Below the pieces are notes generated by a model, which was not told the origin of the DNA, did no database searches, and worked only from the letters and a program-made list of their open reading frames with translations. Below are positions 24,211 to 35,546 of a stretch of 61,413 nt of DNA, piece by piece (position 1 is the stretch's first letter; the number at the start of each line of letters is the position of its first letter). The stretch comes from Brachionus koreanus (lineage: Eukaryota > Rotifera > Eurotatoria > Ploima > Brachionidae): NCBI GenBank assembly GCA_016987375.1, contig PJRA01000160.1:1594218-1655630 (forward strand). Direction: 5' to 3'. The position numbers and the translations under genes were made by a program.

Positions 24211-24858
24211 TTTTTAAATATTTATAATTTTTACTATTTAAATCTAAATTAATAAAAAATAAATAATCTTTTGACTTTTTAAACTTAAATGCAGTTTTAC
24301 AAGTCTTTAAAGAAAGATTTTTTGAATTATTTTTTAAAAAGAAATTTAAATGTTTTAACTGATTTAAAATAAACGGTTTTGGAAATAATTTTAGGAGATT
24401 ATTGCTAAATTTTGATTAGGAGTTAAATCAAAGTAAATTATTAATTTAATTAGGAACTAAAATGTTAGTTAAATTTAGGGTTAAGGTTAAATTAAAAAAT
24501 CATTTTTTTATTAAAATATTTTTATTTATTTATTAAGAAAAAAAAAACCTAAATTTTTTTTTTAAATAAAATAATAACCTATCTTATTTTTTTTTTCAAA
24601 TCGGGCTTAACGATTGCATAATTTTTGAAGATTTTAAATTTTTTTTAAACTTTAATTTAAATTTTAAAAACGACTTTAACATTTTTAAAATCCATTCATT
24701 TTGATGTGCCATAAAAAATTAATACTTGGTTATATAATTGTTTGGTTAAACTAATGTTAGTTATTTAGATGAGTTGTTTATTTTGTTAGATTTTATATTT
24801 TATATATTAAAAGACTAATACTAAAATCTACGGAATACTACTTATATGTAAATACTGT
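24211..24858. other. spacer between low-complexity genes 2 and 3
   Basis: AT-rich with long homopolymers; no gene seen. Confidence 0.4.
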
Positions 24859-25479
24859 TTATTGTCTGTGTCTTGGTGATGGACTAGAGTTAGAACTGAA
24901 TGATTTAGCTGGAACACAACCTGGTGGACATTGGACTCTTGCATGTGAAGATGATGATGGTCGATATACAACAATTTGTTGGGGAACCGGATTTGGTTGA
25001 GGGGTTGGAAATATTGGACCTGGTTGAGGAATTGGAGAAGGTATTGGAGCTGGTATTGGAGCTGGAGCAGGTATATGAGCTTGTTGAGATAATGGTTGAC
25101 AAACTAATAGTGTTTGTTGACCTGCACCTCCCATAGCACCATATCCTCCTAAGCCATGACCGAAACCGCCCATACTCATTCCATGACCGAAACCGCCCAT
25201 ACCCATTCCATGACCGAAACCGCCCATACCCATTCCATGACCGAAACCGCCCATACCCATTCCATGACCGAAACCGCCCATACCCATTCCATGGCCAAAG
25301 CCTCCCATACCCATTCCATGACCGAAACCTCCCATAGCACCATATCCTCCTAGACCATGGCCAAAGCCTCCCATGCTCATTCCATGACCAAATCCACCCA
25401 TTCCGCCTCCTATAGGCATACAACCTGGAGGGCATCTTGGACCTGCTGGCATACAACATCTAGCGTTACGACCACCCAT
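24859..25479 (-). CDS. Gly/Met/His-rich Met-Gly protein 3, unknown function
   Basis: Single frame of 206 residues starting MGGRNARCC, again Gly2 followed by a basic residue and cysteines, as in gene 2 (MGSRNSRC). CPPGCMP follows at once, then an array of about ten MGGFGHGMG-type units (about residues 27-117). Next come a hydrophobic QQTLLVCQPL segment, a Pro-rich PIPAPIPSPIP stretch, a CPPGCVP motif and a Ser/Arg tail. The shared start, CPPGC motifs at both ends and a central repeat show that genes 2 and 3 are paralogues with different repeat content. GFGHG repeats resemble silk or adhesive structural proteins, but the lack of a signal peptide points to an intracellular, membrane-tethered product. 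Confidence 0.7.
   Translation of the reverse strand: MGGRNARCCMPAGPRCPPGCMPIGGGMGGFGHGMSMGGFGHGLGGYGAMGGFGHGMGMGGFGHGMGMGGFGHGMGMGGFGHGMGMGGFGHGMGMGGFGHGMSMGGFGHGLGGYGAMGGAGQQTLLVCQPLSQQAHIPAPAPIPAPIPSPIPQPGPIFPTPQPNPVPQQIVVYRPSSSSHARVQCPPGCVPAKSFSSNSSPSPRHRQ
25160..25340. repeat. 27-bp minisatellite in gene 3
   Basis: Six full units of exactly 27 bp begin at 25160, 25187, 25214, 25241, 25268 and 25295, followed by a partial one. Units 2 to 5 are essentially identical, so the array is young. Each encodes nine residues (MGMGGFGHG) on the minus strand. Confidence 0.95.
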
Positions 25480-27401
25480 TTTCCTAATATTTTTCTAGTT
25501 AATTAAGGTAAGATTCAAAAAATCTAAAATTTAAAATTAAATTTTGAGTAAAATTTTGTTTGAATAGTAAAAATATAAAAAACGAGTTTTTTATATAGTC
25601 AAATCTCGGTTACGCTTGGGAAAAACTTTTTTGTGGGAAAATTAAAATTAGAAACTCGTTAGTACAAATGTAAAAAGAAAAACTAAATTTTTAATTATTT
25701 TTTTAAAATTAATTATCACTATTAAAATTTGAAAACCTAGCTTAATTGAACCAACAACAAAATTTTTTAAAATAAAATATTAACTTTTAAAATAAATCAC
25801 TATTTTTGTAAAATTTTCTAATTGAAAAAAATTGTCATATTTAATTTAATGCCTGAATGATTTAAGTTTCGATTAAATTCAAAATCAAGGATAAGCTATC
25901 ATACATCTCATTTACTTGCGTTCAAAAGCGAATCAAAGAATTGATTGAATGTTAAATTCAAATCTTTTTGTTTGTTTGTTGTTTGGTTTGATGGTCCAAA
26001 TAAAATGGGACATCTTATTTATACTAGATAATAAATCAGTGAAGCAAAACTTGAACCCCCTTGGCCAATTTGAATTCGTATATCACATTGTCGAAGTCTA
26101 ATTCACGTTTGTGAATGAGCAAAAACAATAACACTCAAAAAAGCATAAAAAATAGTTTGTTTTTATCTATTTTACCAAAAGTACTAAGCTAAATTCGAAC
26201 TTAGCATATTTCAAGACATATGAGAAAAAATTATAGGTGGAGGGTAAATTTTGTTTTTGATTAACGATTTTTCCATTCTTCGATTGCTTGCTTGCCTTAA
26301 TTGATGATGAGAAATGAAAAATACAATTTTAATTAAAATTTCAAAAAACTAGTTAATTATAAATAAATTAGCGATATACTATTTGGGCCAATATAACATA
26401 CTAGACAAAGTGGGCGACAAAAACACGCTAATGTGCGTCGCTATTTTAATTCTTTCCATTTAACATTCATTTTTTGCACAACAATTTCTACAACAAAAAA
26501 AGTCGCCCATTAAGCAAACCAAGTTATTTTGTTGTGAATAAACAAGTTGATTTATGGCCAAAATAATTGTTTTGTATGCTTTACTGAGCTCTATTAGAGC
26601 AATAGTGACAAAAATATTCTATCTTTAATTGAAAATAAACAGGAAAAATGACTTAAAATTAGATTTAAATTGATGTGATATTGAAAAATATTTCTAATTC
26701 GGTTTTATAAACGTTTTAATTAAATTTTTGTTTGATTAATTCAATTTTCTTCAAGTAAATAACCAAAAACGTGGGTTTTTTTTTTAAATTAAAATTAAGT
26801 TGTTTTTTTTAAGTTAGCATTTCATAAAAATTAATTAAAAACAAGTAAGTTTTAAATAAAAACATCTAATTTGTTTGATTATTTCAAATGAAGTATATTA
26901 AGGCAGAAACTGAATTTTATTTTTTCCAGAGAAAAATTGCCAAAAGCATTTTTTAATAAAAAAAATCGAATATTTAAGCAATTTAATCTTGAAAAAAAAA
27001 AACTAAATCTATCAATCTAAATTTTTTTTAAAGAAAATATTTACCCTAATTAAGAGCTTCAATTTTTTTTGGAAAATTTCAAAAAGTTTTACTAATTAAT
27101 TTCAAATCGAGATATGCCTAGACATTGTGAGAGTATAATAAATCAAGCGTGTAAACTTATAGTTTTAAGAAATGCGCTCGGCAATTTTGTACATTAAAAA
27201 GAGAAAGACTGTAATAGTGATAAGGTTGATTTTATCAATTAAAAATTTTACTATAGAGAAAATTTTATTTTATTTTATTTAAATTAGATATAAAATTTTT
27301 TTCTAAATAGAAACATTAATATTTTTGTCTTATGTAATTGAATTGAACGAATAAAAAAAATTTAAATTGCTTTAAATTATTATGAAAAAAAAAAAAATTT
27401 T
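25480..27401. other. 1.9-kb gene-free region upstream of gene 3
   Basis: AT-rich spacer. It contains the upstream region of gene 3 and the 3' flank of the transporter. A pogo/Tigger-like terminal string occurs near 25598 without a partner. I see no gene. Confidence 0.4.
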
Positions 27402-30400
27402 TCACAAGCTTCTTGTGTCATCTTCGTCTGAATTACCAGATTCGCAAGAATCATCACTATCAGTTTTTAATAAATTATAATGCCTTCTTTCTGAACTATT
27501 CCAAATACCATAGCCAAAGTAAATCAAAAATCCTTTAAAATTTAATTAAATAAATTAAAAATAGCTTTTTTTCTAAAACTTAGATTATGATAAATAAGCT
27601 TTACATAAAATAATATTTAAAGCCCTTATTCAAATAATTTTATTTTTTCAATTTTTTTTAAAAATTAAATTTAGCTTATTTTTCAAGAAAACGAATTTAC
27701 CTATAAACATCCAAATTCCAAACCGAATCCAAGTTGCTGAATTTAAAACAAGCATCAGATAAAAATTGATAAAAATGCTGATCAATGGCAAAATTGGAAT
27801 TAAGGGCATCTTTTAAAAAATTCAATTAGTTTATTTTAGTTTGTGTTCCATGTTTAAATAAATTTCATAATCAAGTCTAATAAGATCAATATTTATTTTG
27901 ATTTTAATACATATATTTTATTATAAGTTCAAATTGTTTTTTATTTAGTTTAAAATTCAAGAATTTCATTGTTTTAATTTTCATGCAAATTAATTGATCC
28001 AAACTTTTTGTGTTTTTTGTAAAAAAATAAAATTATCAACCGTAGAAATTAATGCATCAAATTGAAAGAATTACTTATATTCTTTTGGTAATTATTTTGA
28101 ATTCAAAAATCATAAAATTGAAAATTTTTTCGATCTATCATTTATTTTTAAAAAACTAATTTACGAATAATTTTCTGTTTATGTATTTTCTTATTATGTT
28201 TTATCATTATATCTTTATTAGACATTTTGATCAATGTGGCCCAAAGAATTTTTTATTTTTTTTTTTATAAAAGGCTTTGAAAAAGGATACCTGAAAAATG
28301 CTCCCTCCATTAACGACTAAAGTCATACCTGGGTGCATTAAAAAAAACAACATTTTGATCAAAACCAATTATGTGTCAAAAAATTTGTTTTCTGCACTTT
28401 TACGTATGGTAATTTTGGATTTTTTATTTTTTTAAAGCTTAAATTTTTAAAAAACCAGTTTTAACTTGCACACCCATCAAATTATTTAAAATTTGAATAA
28501 AGCACCAATAATCAAATTCGTACCCAGAGTTAAAGTCTACTTAGTTTTATTTTCGAAAAAAATTTAATAAATATACTCAAAATCTTTGAGCCTAGAACAC
28601 AACCCTGTTTAATGGTTAAAAATTTAAGCTAAAACATATTTTCTAGGAAATTTTTATTTTGAAGAAACTCAATTTCGATTTATTTTTAAGACTCAATTTA
28701 ATTTTTTTCAGAAAAAAATTTATTTTAGAAATTTTTTACAAGATTTTATTTGAATAAAAAAGATTTTTTAAAATTTAGTGCTTTTTATGTTTTTACTAAG
28801 ATTTTATTGTAAGCAAGACATATATTTTCTATAAATATTTAATAGAAAATAAGCATTTAAAAAAATGCTACGAAAAATGTCGATTTTAAATTTGAAACAA
28901 AAAAGTATATTTTTTAAATATCCTATTCTTTGCATAATTTCTACTTAATAGCCATGTTTATCTCGTTTAGAAAACATAATCTAAAAAAACAAATTTTCAA
29001 GACTTTTTGAAAATTCAAAAAGATAAACCAATAATTTTATATTATATTTAGGATAATTTTGGTCGTATTACTCAAAACTAAGGTCAGCTAACTTGCTAGA
29101 AAAAATTTACTTTAACCTTGATTTTAAATGTTGAAAATTTACATTTTTTTAGGGTATTGTCTTTCTTTTCCAACTTTTCAGTCAATAACATTGAGTTTGA
29201 GTTGAGTTTGCGTGCGTACCACTCAAACTTACACTCGCACTCAACACGAAGGAAATTTGGAGTGTGACACTCATACTCAAAACGCAAATTTTTTTGAGTG
29301 CCAAAAATTTTTAAATATTGAATTTGATAGTTTAGTTTTTAAGTAAATTTATTATTTATCGAAAAAAATAAATTAATGTGAATTATTTTCTTTTAAGTTT
29401 ACATGAAACGGCATAGTTCAGATGGAAAAGCGTACGTCTAAATATTCTTAAAAAACATAGCATCGCTTAGACCAAATTTTTCCCAAGATAATTAAAAATA
29501 GTTCCAATTATAGTGATATAAAAATAAATGCTAATAAAAATACAAAAAAAGAGTTTCTATAGTTTTTTTCTTAGATAAAAAAGCCAATTTTTTAGTCATT
29601 AAAAAATAAAATTGAAATGTAAATTTTTTTAATTTAAAAAATTTACTTAAAAACTAAAAAATTCTATCAAATTCAAAATTTTAAAATTTTTGACACTCAA
29701 AAAATTTGCGTTTTGAGTGTGAGTGTCACACTAATTAAGAACTTTAATTAAGATCTTATTATCCTTAATTAGATAATCAAAATTTTCGATAAAATTTCAT
29801 TTTCAAATTTGATTTCGCTTTTATTAGCTAATTAAAGTTTTTTTAAGCAAATTTTAGAAATTTAAAATCTATGTCTATTTTTCTTTATATTTTTAAATTC
29901 AAATCAAAAACAAAATATATTCGATTTAAAAAAAAAGAGGCTAAATTTTAGTTTTGCCTAAAAAGTAAAAAATTTTTATTAAGAATTTTTTTTGAACTAG
30001 ATGCATCGAATAAATCTTTTATATTTTCATAAGTTAAATAAAAAAACTTTAAATTTATTTTAAGATTATAGATTTTACAAAACTTGACAATCAGATGGCA
30101 GAATATTTTATGATATTTACTAATAAAATAGGAGGCTATTAACTCATTTAATTTTCTTTTTTACATTCTGAGTTTTATGACTACAGTTTAAGCCTAAAAA
30201 TATCTAGTCTGAAAAAAAAATTTTTTTATTTGATTTAGAAGATTTGTTTTTTTTTGTTTAAATTTTGTAAAAATTTTTAAAAATTGTAAAAATACTTACT
30301 TTAAAAGTGATTATCTTTTTATTTTGGGGATGTCTCATTATTAAAAATGTTATTATCATACCAATGGTAACAAAAAAAGCCAATAAAATTATATATTGAA

Positions 30401-33400
30401 TTTGTTTGATTTTCTCTTCGGCCAATACAAGTATTAGACATATGATAACAATATCAAGACCTAAATAAAAAAAAAAATTATTTACGAATTTTTAATTTGG
30501 TTGGGTATTCGTACAACAAAATGTAGCTAGAATATTAACTAATCGTGATGTGCTTTGACTCGCAATTTTCGATGGATTAAACAGTCTTTTTAATAAACTT
30601 GCGTTTAAATCTTCATCTGAGTCTGTTCTGTTTATTAGTCGTCTTTCTTTCGAATCATTTTCAGGCTGATATCTAAGTATCAAAACTGAAAGGGCAACTA
30701 AGCTGTAAGCCAAAAGAGTTCCTATTGACATCATGTTGACTAATTGGTCTAAATCGAAGATCATTGCCATAAAAGCAGCAAACAATCCGCTTAGAATTGT
30801 TGCTAGAAGTGGAGTTTTGAATCTTTGATTAACTTTGGATAATATTCGAAAAATTAAGCCATCAGAAGAAATAGCATAGAGCACTCTTGGCAGAGGAAAC
30901 ATGGCACCGAGAAGACTGAAAATAAAATTAATTTTTTTAATATTTTTACTTATTATTAAGAAATATTTAAAAACCTAGTTGATAAAGAGCAAATAGCACC
31001 AATAGCTACAAAATATCTTGCCCAGTTCCAACCGACTAGTCTAAAAGCTTCAGGCATTGGAGCATTTTCATCTATCAAGTAGTATGGAAGCATTAGACTG
31101 AGTACCGCCGAAACACCACAATATGCAACCGTGCAAATCAGAAGGGCGAAAATAATGCTGATAGGAATTGCTCTTTGAGGATTTTTTACTTCTTCACCAG
31201 TTGTAGCAATGCAATCAAAGCCAACAAAGGCATAAAAACACTTGGCTGCGCCAGCAAGCCTAAAAAATTTAAATTAAGTTGTAAATATTCTTTTTTTTAA
31301 TAAATTAAAATATTACATTCCAGAAAATCCAAACGGAAAAAATCCTCCGTTACCACATGATTGGTATGTAGTATTGCAGGGGTTTGACCAGTTCTTAGTT
31401 AATGTTAAATTCACAAACTTTAAGAAAAAAATATTGAAATATAAAAAATATATATTTTTCCAATTTTATTTAAAAAATAAACAATCATTAATATTAAATT
31501 CAAGTTTAGTTGCAAAAAATAGACATAATTCAAAAAATATTTTTTTAATTTTAACACTCAAAAACCCGAGGGGTCTTTTGAACCCCTTTTGTAACTTCCT
31601 TTATTTGTTTTTTATTAAGTAAATTTAATCATTTTTTATAATTTTTTTTCAATCATATCTTAAATCAAAAATATTATAAAATTATTTAATTTTAAGAAAC
31701 ACTCAAATGACTGGTGTCAATTTAATACTATCTTTTTGCTCATGTATCTTGTGAGTAATGGTAATTTATACCTATCCAAAAATTACTCAATTTTTTACTA
31801 TGAATAAATCTTTTAAAATAAAATTGGTTTTGGAAATGTGATGAACAGTCACAAAGATAAAGAACATAAAAAAATGTGTCAAATTGACACCGGTCCTTAG
31901 AGTGTTAATAAAGTTGAAAAAAATTTCTAAAAAAGTAATTAGACCATTGGTTAAGCAGCTCTAGTACATAGCTAGCGCAGTGATCATGGTATGCTTAAGC
32001 AGCGCTTGGAGCATCCTCATGAATGTTCTTGATCACGTTATAGACGAAAAAAGGACTGGACGACTGATTATTTTTACTTTTTATTTGTAAAGCATGCTCC
32101 AGAACATGATCAAGAACGTTCATGAGGTAGCTTTAGAGCATTCGCTTAAGCAAGCTGTCTACTTTTTTTAGAAACTTACTTTAATTTGCTTAAATTTGTT
32201 TTCTATTTCTATTAAATTTTGATTAAAAATTAATATTTTTTAACACGATTGCCTTCAAAACATATTTTTAAAACCATTTAAAAAGTCCAATTTTTTTTTT
32301 AATTGTTTATAATTTTCGTTAATAAATTTTCAATTTTTTTTAATTTTTTACTTTTTTTAAAAAGTTAAGAATTCACGTAAATTTACCAAAATTTAGATAA
32401 ATATTTTACAAAATTTTGCATAGTTAAATTTAAGTAAAATAAAATTATCGTAGCACTACTGTGAAAATCGGTTTTCATATTTTTTTCCTCAAAAAATGAG
32501 TGCTTTATTTTTACTAGTACATTAGCTTCAATTATCACTAATAATACTAAAATGCAATCAAAAATAATTTTAGGAATTCAAAAAAAAATAAGTTTAATCT
32601 CATGAGAATAAAAAAATGAAGGTTTGACAGTTAATGTGAAATTTTGTCTATTTTACAAAAATAATAATTCATTTTTTTAAAATATAATTGATTCAATGAT
32701 TGAGAGTCCTCCAAATGTTCTACAAAATGATGCATCGAACTAGTAATCGAAGGTTCATTCCCATTGAGGACTAGAAAGTCTTAGAATAAGACTCATTCAT
32801 GAGTTAAAAAAAAAAAACAAAAAAATTCAAAAAGAAATTATTATTTTTGTAAACTAGATAAAAGTTCACAACATTTTTGTTAAATTGTTTTGACTTTTTA
32901 CTATTGACAAGTGTTGATTAAATTAAAAGTTCGATAAGATTTATTTTATAAGAAAAATGGCTTACAGTATTAGGATTTATTGACCAATTATCTAAATCAG
33001 CTTTAATAGAGCCTGAAATTATTATAAATGTAACCACGATTAAATTTACTCCGGTAAAAATGTTATTCATGGTCGATGACTCTCGCACTCCGACAGCAAG
33101 GATAACTTTGAAAATTAAATTTTTTTTTTTATTTTGAATAGTTTAAAAAATACTTGTTATCAAAATTGTAATTGAAAAGGCAAAGAAATCTAAAAACAAT
33201 CATGAGCAAAATTTAAGTTGATTTGTTGAGGAAAAAAAACCTGGATAAGGTGAAAATCCTGTAATGTTCAAAGGCATATACTCTCTGAAAAAATTTTGTA
33301 TTTTATTATCTACAAGAGAGTCAAAATAGGTACTAAATGCTCTAGCAACACTTGAAGTACCAATTACATATTCAAGAATAAGATTCCAACCGATTATAAA

Positions 33401-33833
33401 AGCTAGAAACTCTCCAATGGTAACATATGTATACACATATGCGCTGCCGGTTTTGGGAACTCTAGCTCCAAATTCTGCATAGCACAAACCGGCCAATACT
33501 GATGCAACGGCTGCCACCATAAAAGAAAGAATAACAGATGGTCCAGCGACATTTTTGATTACAGATCCAGCCAAAACGTATATTCCAGCACCTATAGATT
33601 ATCAATTTCAGTTTAATTATTTTCACTAAATTCTTTTGTTAAGTACCCAAAGTCGATCCAATTCCTAATAAAAATAGTTTTTGTTTTTTTAAATTAAATA
33701 AATTTATTTTGAATTATTAACCTAAAGCGGTCAAGTCAATTGTGTTGAGAACTCTAGCAAGTTTTGTTTCACCAATATTTTCGCTGTCAATTCTTTTTTT
33801 ACGAAACACAAAACCAAAATATTTGTCGCACAT
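27402..33833 (-). CDS. SLC7A: cationic amino acid transporter (SLC7, CAT subfamily), 11 exons
   Basis: Plasma-membrane or vesicular amino acid transporter of the APC superfamily, CAT branch with 14 membrane segments. The exons are 33833-33722, 33664-33647, 33591-33241, 33189-33154, 33105-32966, 31393-31317, 31259-30975, 30915-30515, 30460-30300, 27809-27701 and 27532-27402, giving 606 residues. Diagnostic blocks are [98 protein letters not shown] and YFGYGIWNS. Exons of 18 and 36 bp are needed for continuity. The 1.6-kb and 2.5-kb introns are filled with repeats. The acidic Ser/Asp tail at the C-terminus is specific to this copy. Which CAT member it corresponds to is not clear. Confidence 0.94.
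29261..29732. mobile_element. foldback/MITE-like inverted repeat in transporter intron
   Basis: Arms of about 90 bp (29261-29350 and 29640-29732) are reverse complements with few mismatches. Both outer ends read AGTGTGACACTC and the arms share ACTCAAAACGCAAATTTTTT and TTTTTAAGTAAATT. The inner 290 bp is AT-rich and non-coding. No clear target duplication is visible. Beside it, 29192-29245 is a second, smaller hairpin rich in GAGT/ACTC. Confidence 0.85.
31551..31908. mobile_element. piggyBac-like MITE with TTAA ends
   Basis: The left end reads TTAACACTCAAAAACCCG; the right end, reverse complemented, reads TTAACACTCTAAGGACCGG. Nine terminal bases are perfect, and the similarity continues with mismatches. 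TTAA at both ends is the piggyBac target site. The 358-bp element has no coding capacity and contains the subterminal strings GGTGTCAATTTAA and GTGTCAAATTGACACCGG. Confidence 0.7.
31905..32190. mobile_element. long-hairpin foldback element in transporter intron
   Basis: Outer arms: TTTCTAAAAAAGTAATTAGAC on the left against TTTCTAAAAAAAGTAGAC on the right (reverse complement). Inner arms: CCTCATGAATGTTCTTGATCACGTT at 32016-32040 pairs with the segment at 32103-32127. A loop of about 60 bp separates them. It abuts the piggyBac-like MITE directly. Confidence 0.75.
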
Positions 33834-34558
33834 TGTAAATATTTTCCTGGCCCTGATCTTAGAAAACGTACTCAAAAAAAAAAATTTAAACAATATCAAT
33901 TTGATAATTTTTTTTAATATTTAATTTAATTTTTAGATCATATGATATTTTAAAACAAATCTCTGATATAAATAGCTAAAATATATTTCCTTTTGTTCGG
34001 CTTGTGAAATTTTGTTCAGCAAAAATAAATTGCTACTTTTTAATTTTTTTTTACCAGATCATTTTGAACTTTTTAATTACTTTAGGTAAGATGCATTATT
34101 TTAATTACATTTCTAAAAATTTTAAGTTTTAATAAAAAAATTTAAACCAAAAATCAATATATTTTTATAAAAAAAAATTGCTAAAGCTTATCTCCAAATT
34201 GAATTCTTAATCTTCTTAAACCAATTTCAAAAATCATTTAATCTTAATCCCTCCTTCTCTTCAAGCAAAGTAATTGATAAAATTATTTGACCGAGCAAAG
34301 TAATCTTGAATAACAAAATCTCTTCAACTTAGGTGTCAAAGGCTGATAATTATTCTTTCCATTTCTAGTTATCTTCCAACATAATATCAAGTTTGATTGA
34401 TTCGCTTTTAACAAGTTGAATCAGTTTAGAAGCGTATTGAAAGTTTTAGATTCCTTGATTTTTGTCATTTATATAAATGAATTTTCAAACGTTTCAAGAA
34501 ACATGAGCTTGCTTTTTACCAAGCTTTAATCAATTATAAAAAGTAATTTTAATTTTAA
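33834..34558. other. spacer upstream of the transporter
   Basis: AT-rich sequence with the presumed transporter promoter; no motif stands out and no gene is visible. Confidence 0.35.
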
Positions 34559-34947
34559 TAGCTTTTTTTCTTTAGATCTAAAACTTTTTCTACAAAATTT
34601 ATCGTCTGATACATAGCATGTATCAACCAGATTGAATCTCTGCAAAAACTAAGCAAATCTGCAAAATAGTATTAGAATTAGAAATAGCATTATTTATTTA
34701 TTTTTATTAAAAATATAATTTAGGGCGGGTCCCCAGGTTTGTCCGAATGGCTTACGCCTTCGTTTAAACCCAATTGTTACGTAAAGATTAAGTACAAAAT
34801 TATAAATATGTAGAAGAAGGAAAAAAGTTAAAAATTTAATTTAATAGAAATAGCATTATAAAATCATTAAAATTTTATGGTGATACATAATGTGTATCAG
34901 ATGATACATCTTGTAAAACAAGTTTTAGATCTAAAGAAAATAAGCTA
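34559..34947. mobile_element. foldback element (67-bp arms) interrupted by a retroposon tail
   Basis: Left arm 34559-34624 and right arm 34881-34947 are imperfect reverse complements. Both outer ends begin TAGCTT and contain CTTTAGATCTAAAACTT, followed by the inner palindromic TGATACA repeats. The loop carries the insertion described at 34694-34845. Confidence 0.8.
34694..34845 (-). mobile_element. 5'-truncated retroposon tail (LINE or SINE) with 14-bp target duplication
   Basis: AGAAATAGCATTAT occurs at 34680-34693 and again at 34846-34859, directly flanking 152 bp: the mark of target-primed insertion. Read on the minus strand the insert contains a compact mixed-composition block (GGGTTTAAACGAAGGCGTAA ... 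GGGACCCGCCC) and ends in an AATAAATAAATA tail, as LINE 3' ends do. There is no coding sequence. Confidence 0.75.
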
Positions 34948-35040
34948 TTACAATTTTTGTTTTGATTTTTTGTTATAATATTCAATGCCTGTAAAAAATG
35001 GCTACCAAATGTCTAAACAATCAGACTATCAATCTAAACA

Positions 35041-35225
35041 AAAAAACTTGAGTTGCTTAACATTATAATTGTACATAATCTAGTACCTTTTTGAGCGACG
35101 ACTCCAACCACCGAGGTTACTGCATCGAGTTTATCATCTGCACCTAGTAAAGCATGCATCCCATACTGCAAATATTCAATAGTTACTTCAAACAGATTTT
35201 CTCTATCTCTTTCTATATCATTTGG
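35041..35225 (-). other. isolated coding-like segment, unidentified
   Basis: The minus strand is open for about 60 codons with non-random composition: DRENLFEVTIEYLQYGMHA, then LLGADDKLDAVTSVVGVVAQ, then KGTRL. A GT follows the AQK codons and an AG precedes YGMHA, so it could be one or two exons of a lost gene or a piece of a transposon. No neighbouring exon is visible and I recognise no family. Confidence 0.25.
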
Positions 35226-35546
35226 TCAACTCCTGGTCAGCCGAATTCCTTTCATTCATTCTATTCCTCGAGTCAGTCAGTTTTTATAATTAAAATAAAG
35301 AAAATAGTTTGAAAGCTGCCTGATACATTAGAGCACCGTATATTTATAGATGTTCATAATATTACCAATGCGTAAATTTAATTAATGGAAATATGCGTCT
35401 AGATGACGCTTTTGCAGATTGTCTGTAGAGGAAACATACTTGACATGGAAAATACACAAAAGTACTTCAAAGTCTTCTCTTTATTTTGGAATTTAAAAGA
35501 TTTTTGATCATTTCAAGGAAAAAATTTTTAAATGAGTATTTTATAT

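Noticed and set aside
23298..24217. Several long open frames on both strands over the Pro/Met repeat region
   Set aside because: They are products of the low-complexity repeat in other frames. Only the MGSRNSRC frame has a start, CPPGC motifs shared with the neighbouring gene and a plausible end.
24905..25459. Open frames antisense or shifted over the 27-bp repeat (HTHSMTETA-type and WNGYGRF-type)
   Set aside because: A 27-bp stop-free unit opens all frames; these lack the MGGRNARCC start and the shared motifs.
25598..25625. AGTCAAATCTCGGTTA string resembling a pogo/Tigger terminal repeat
   Set aside because: No matching inverted copy was found in the surrounding few kilobases, so one short match is not enough.
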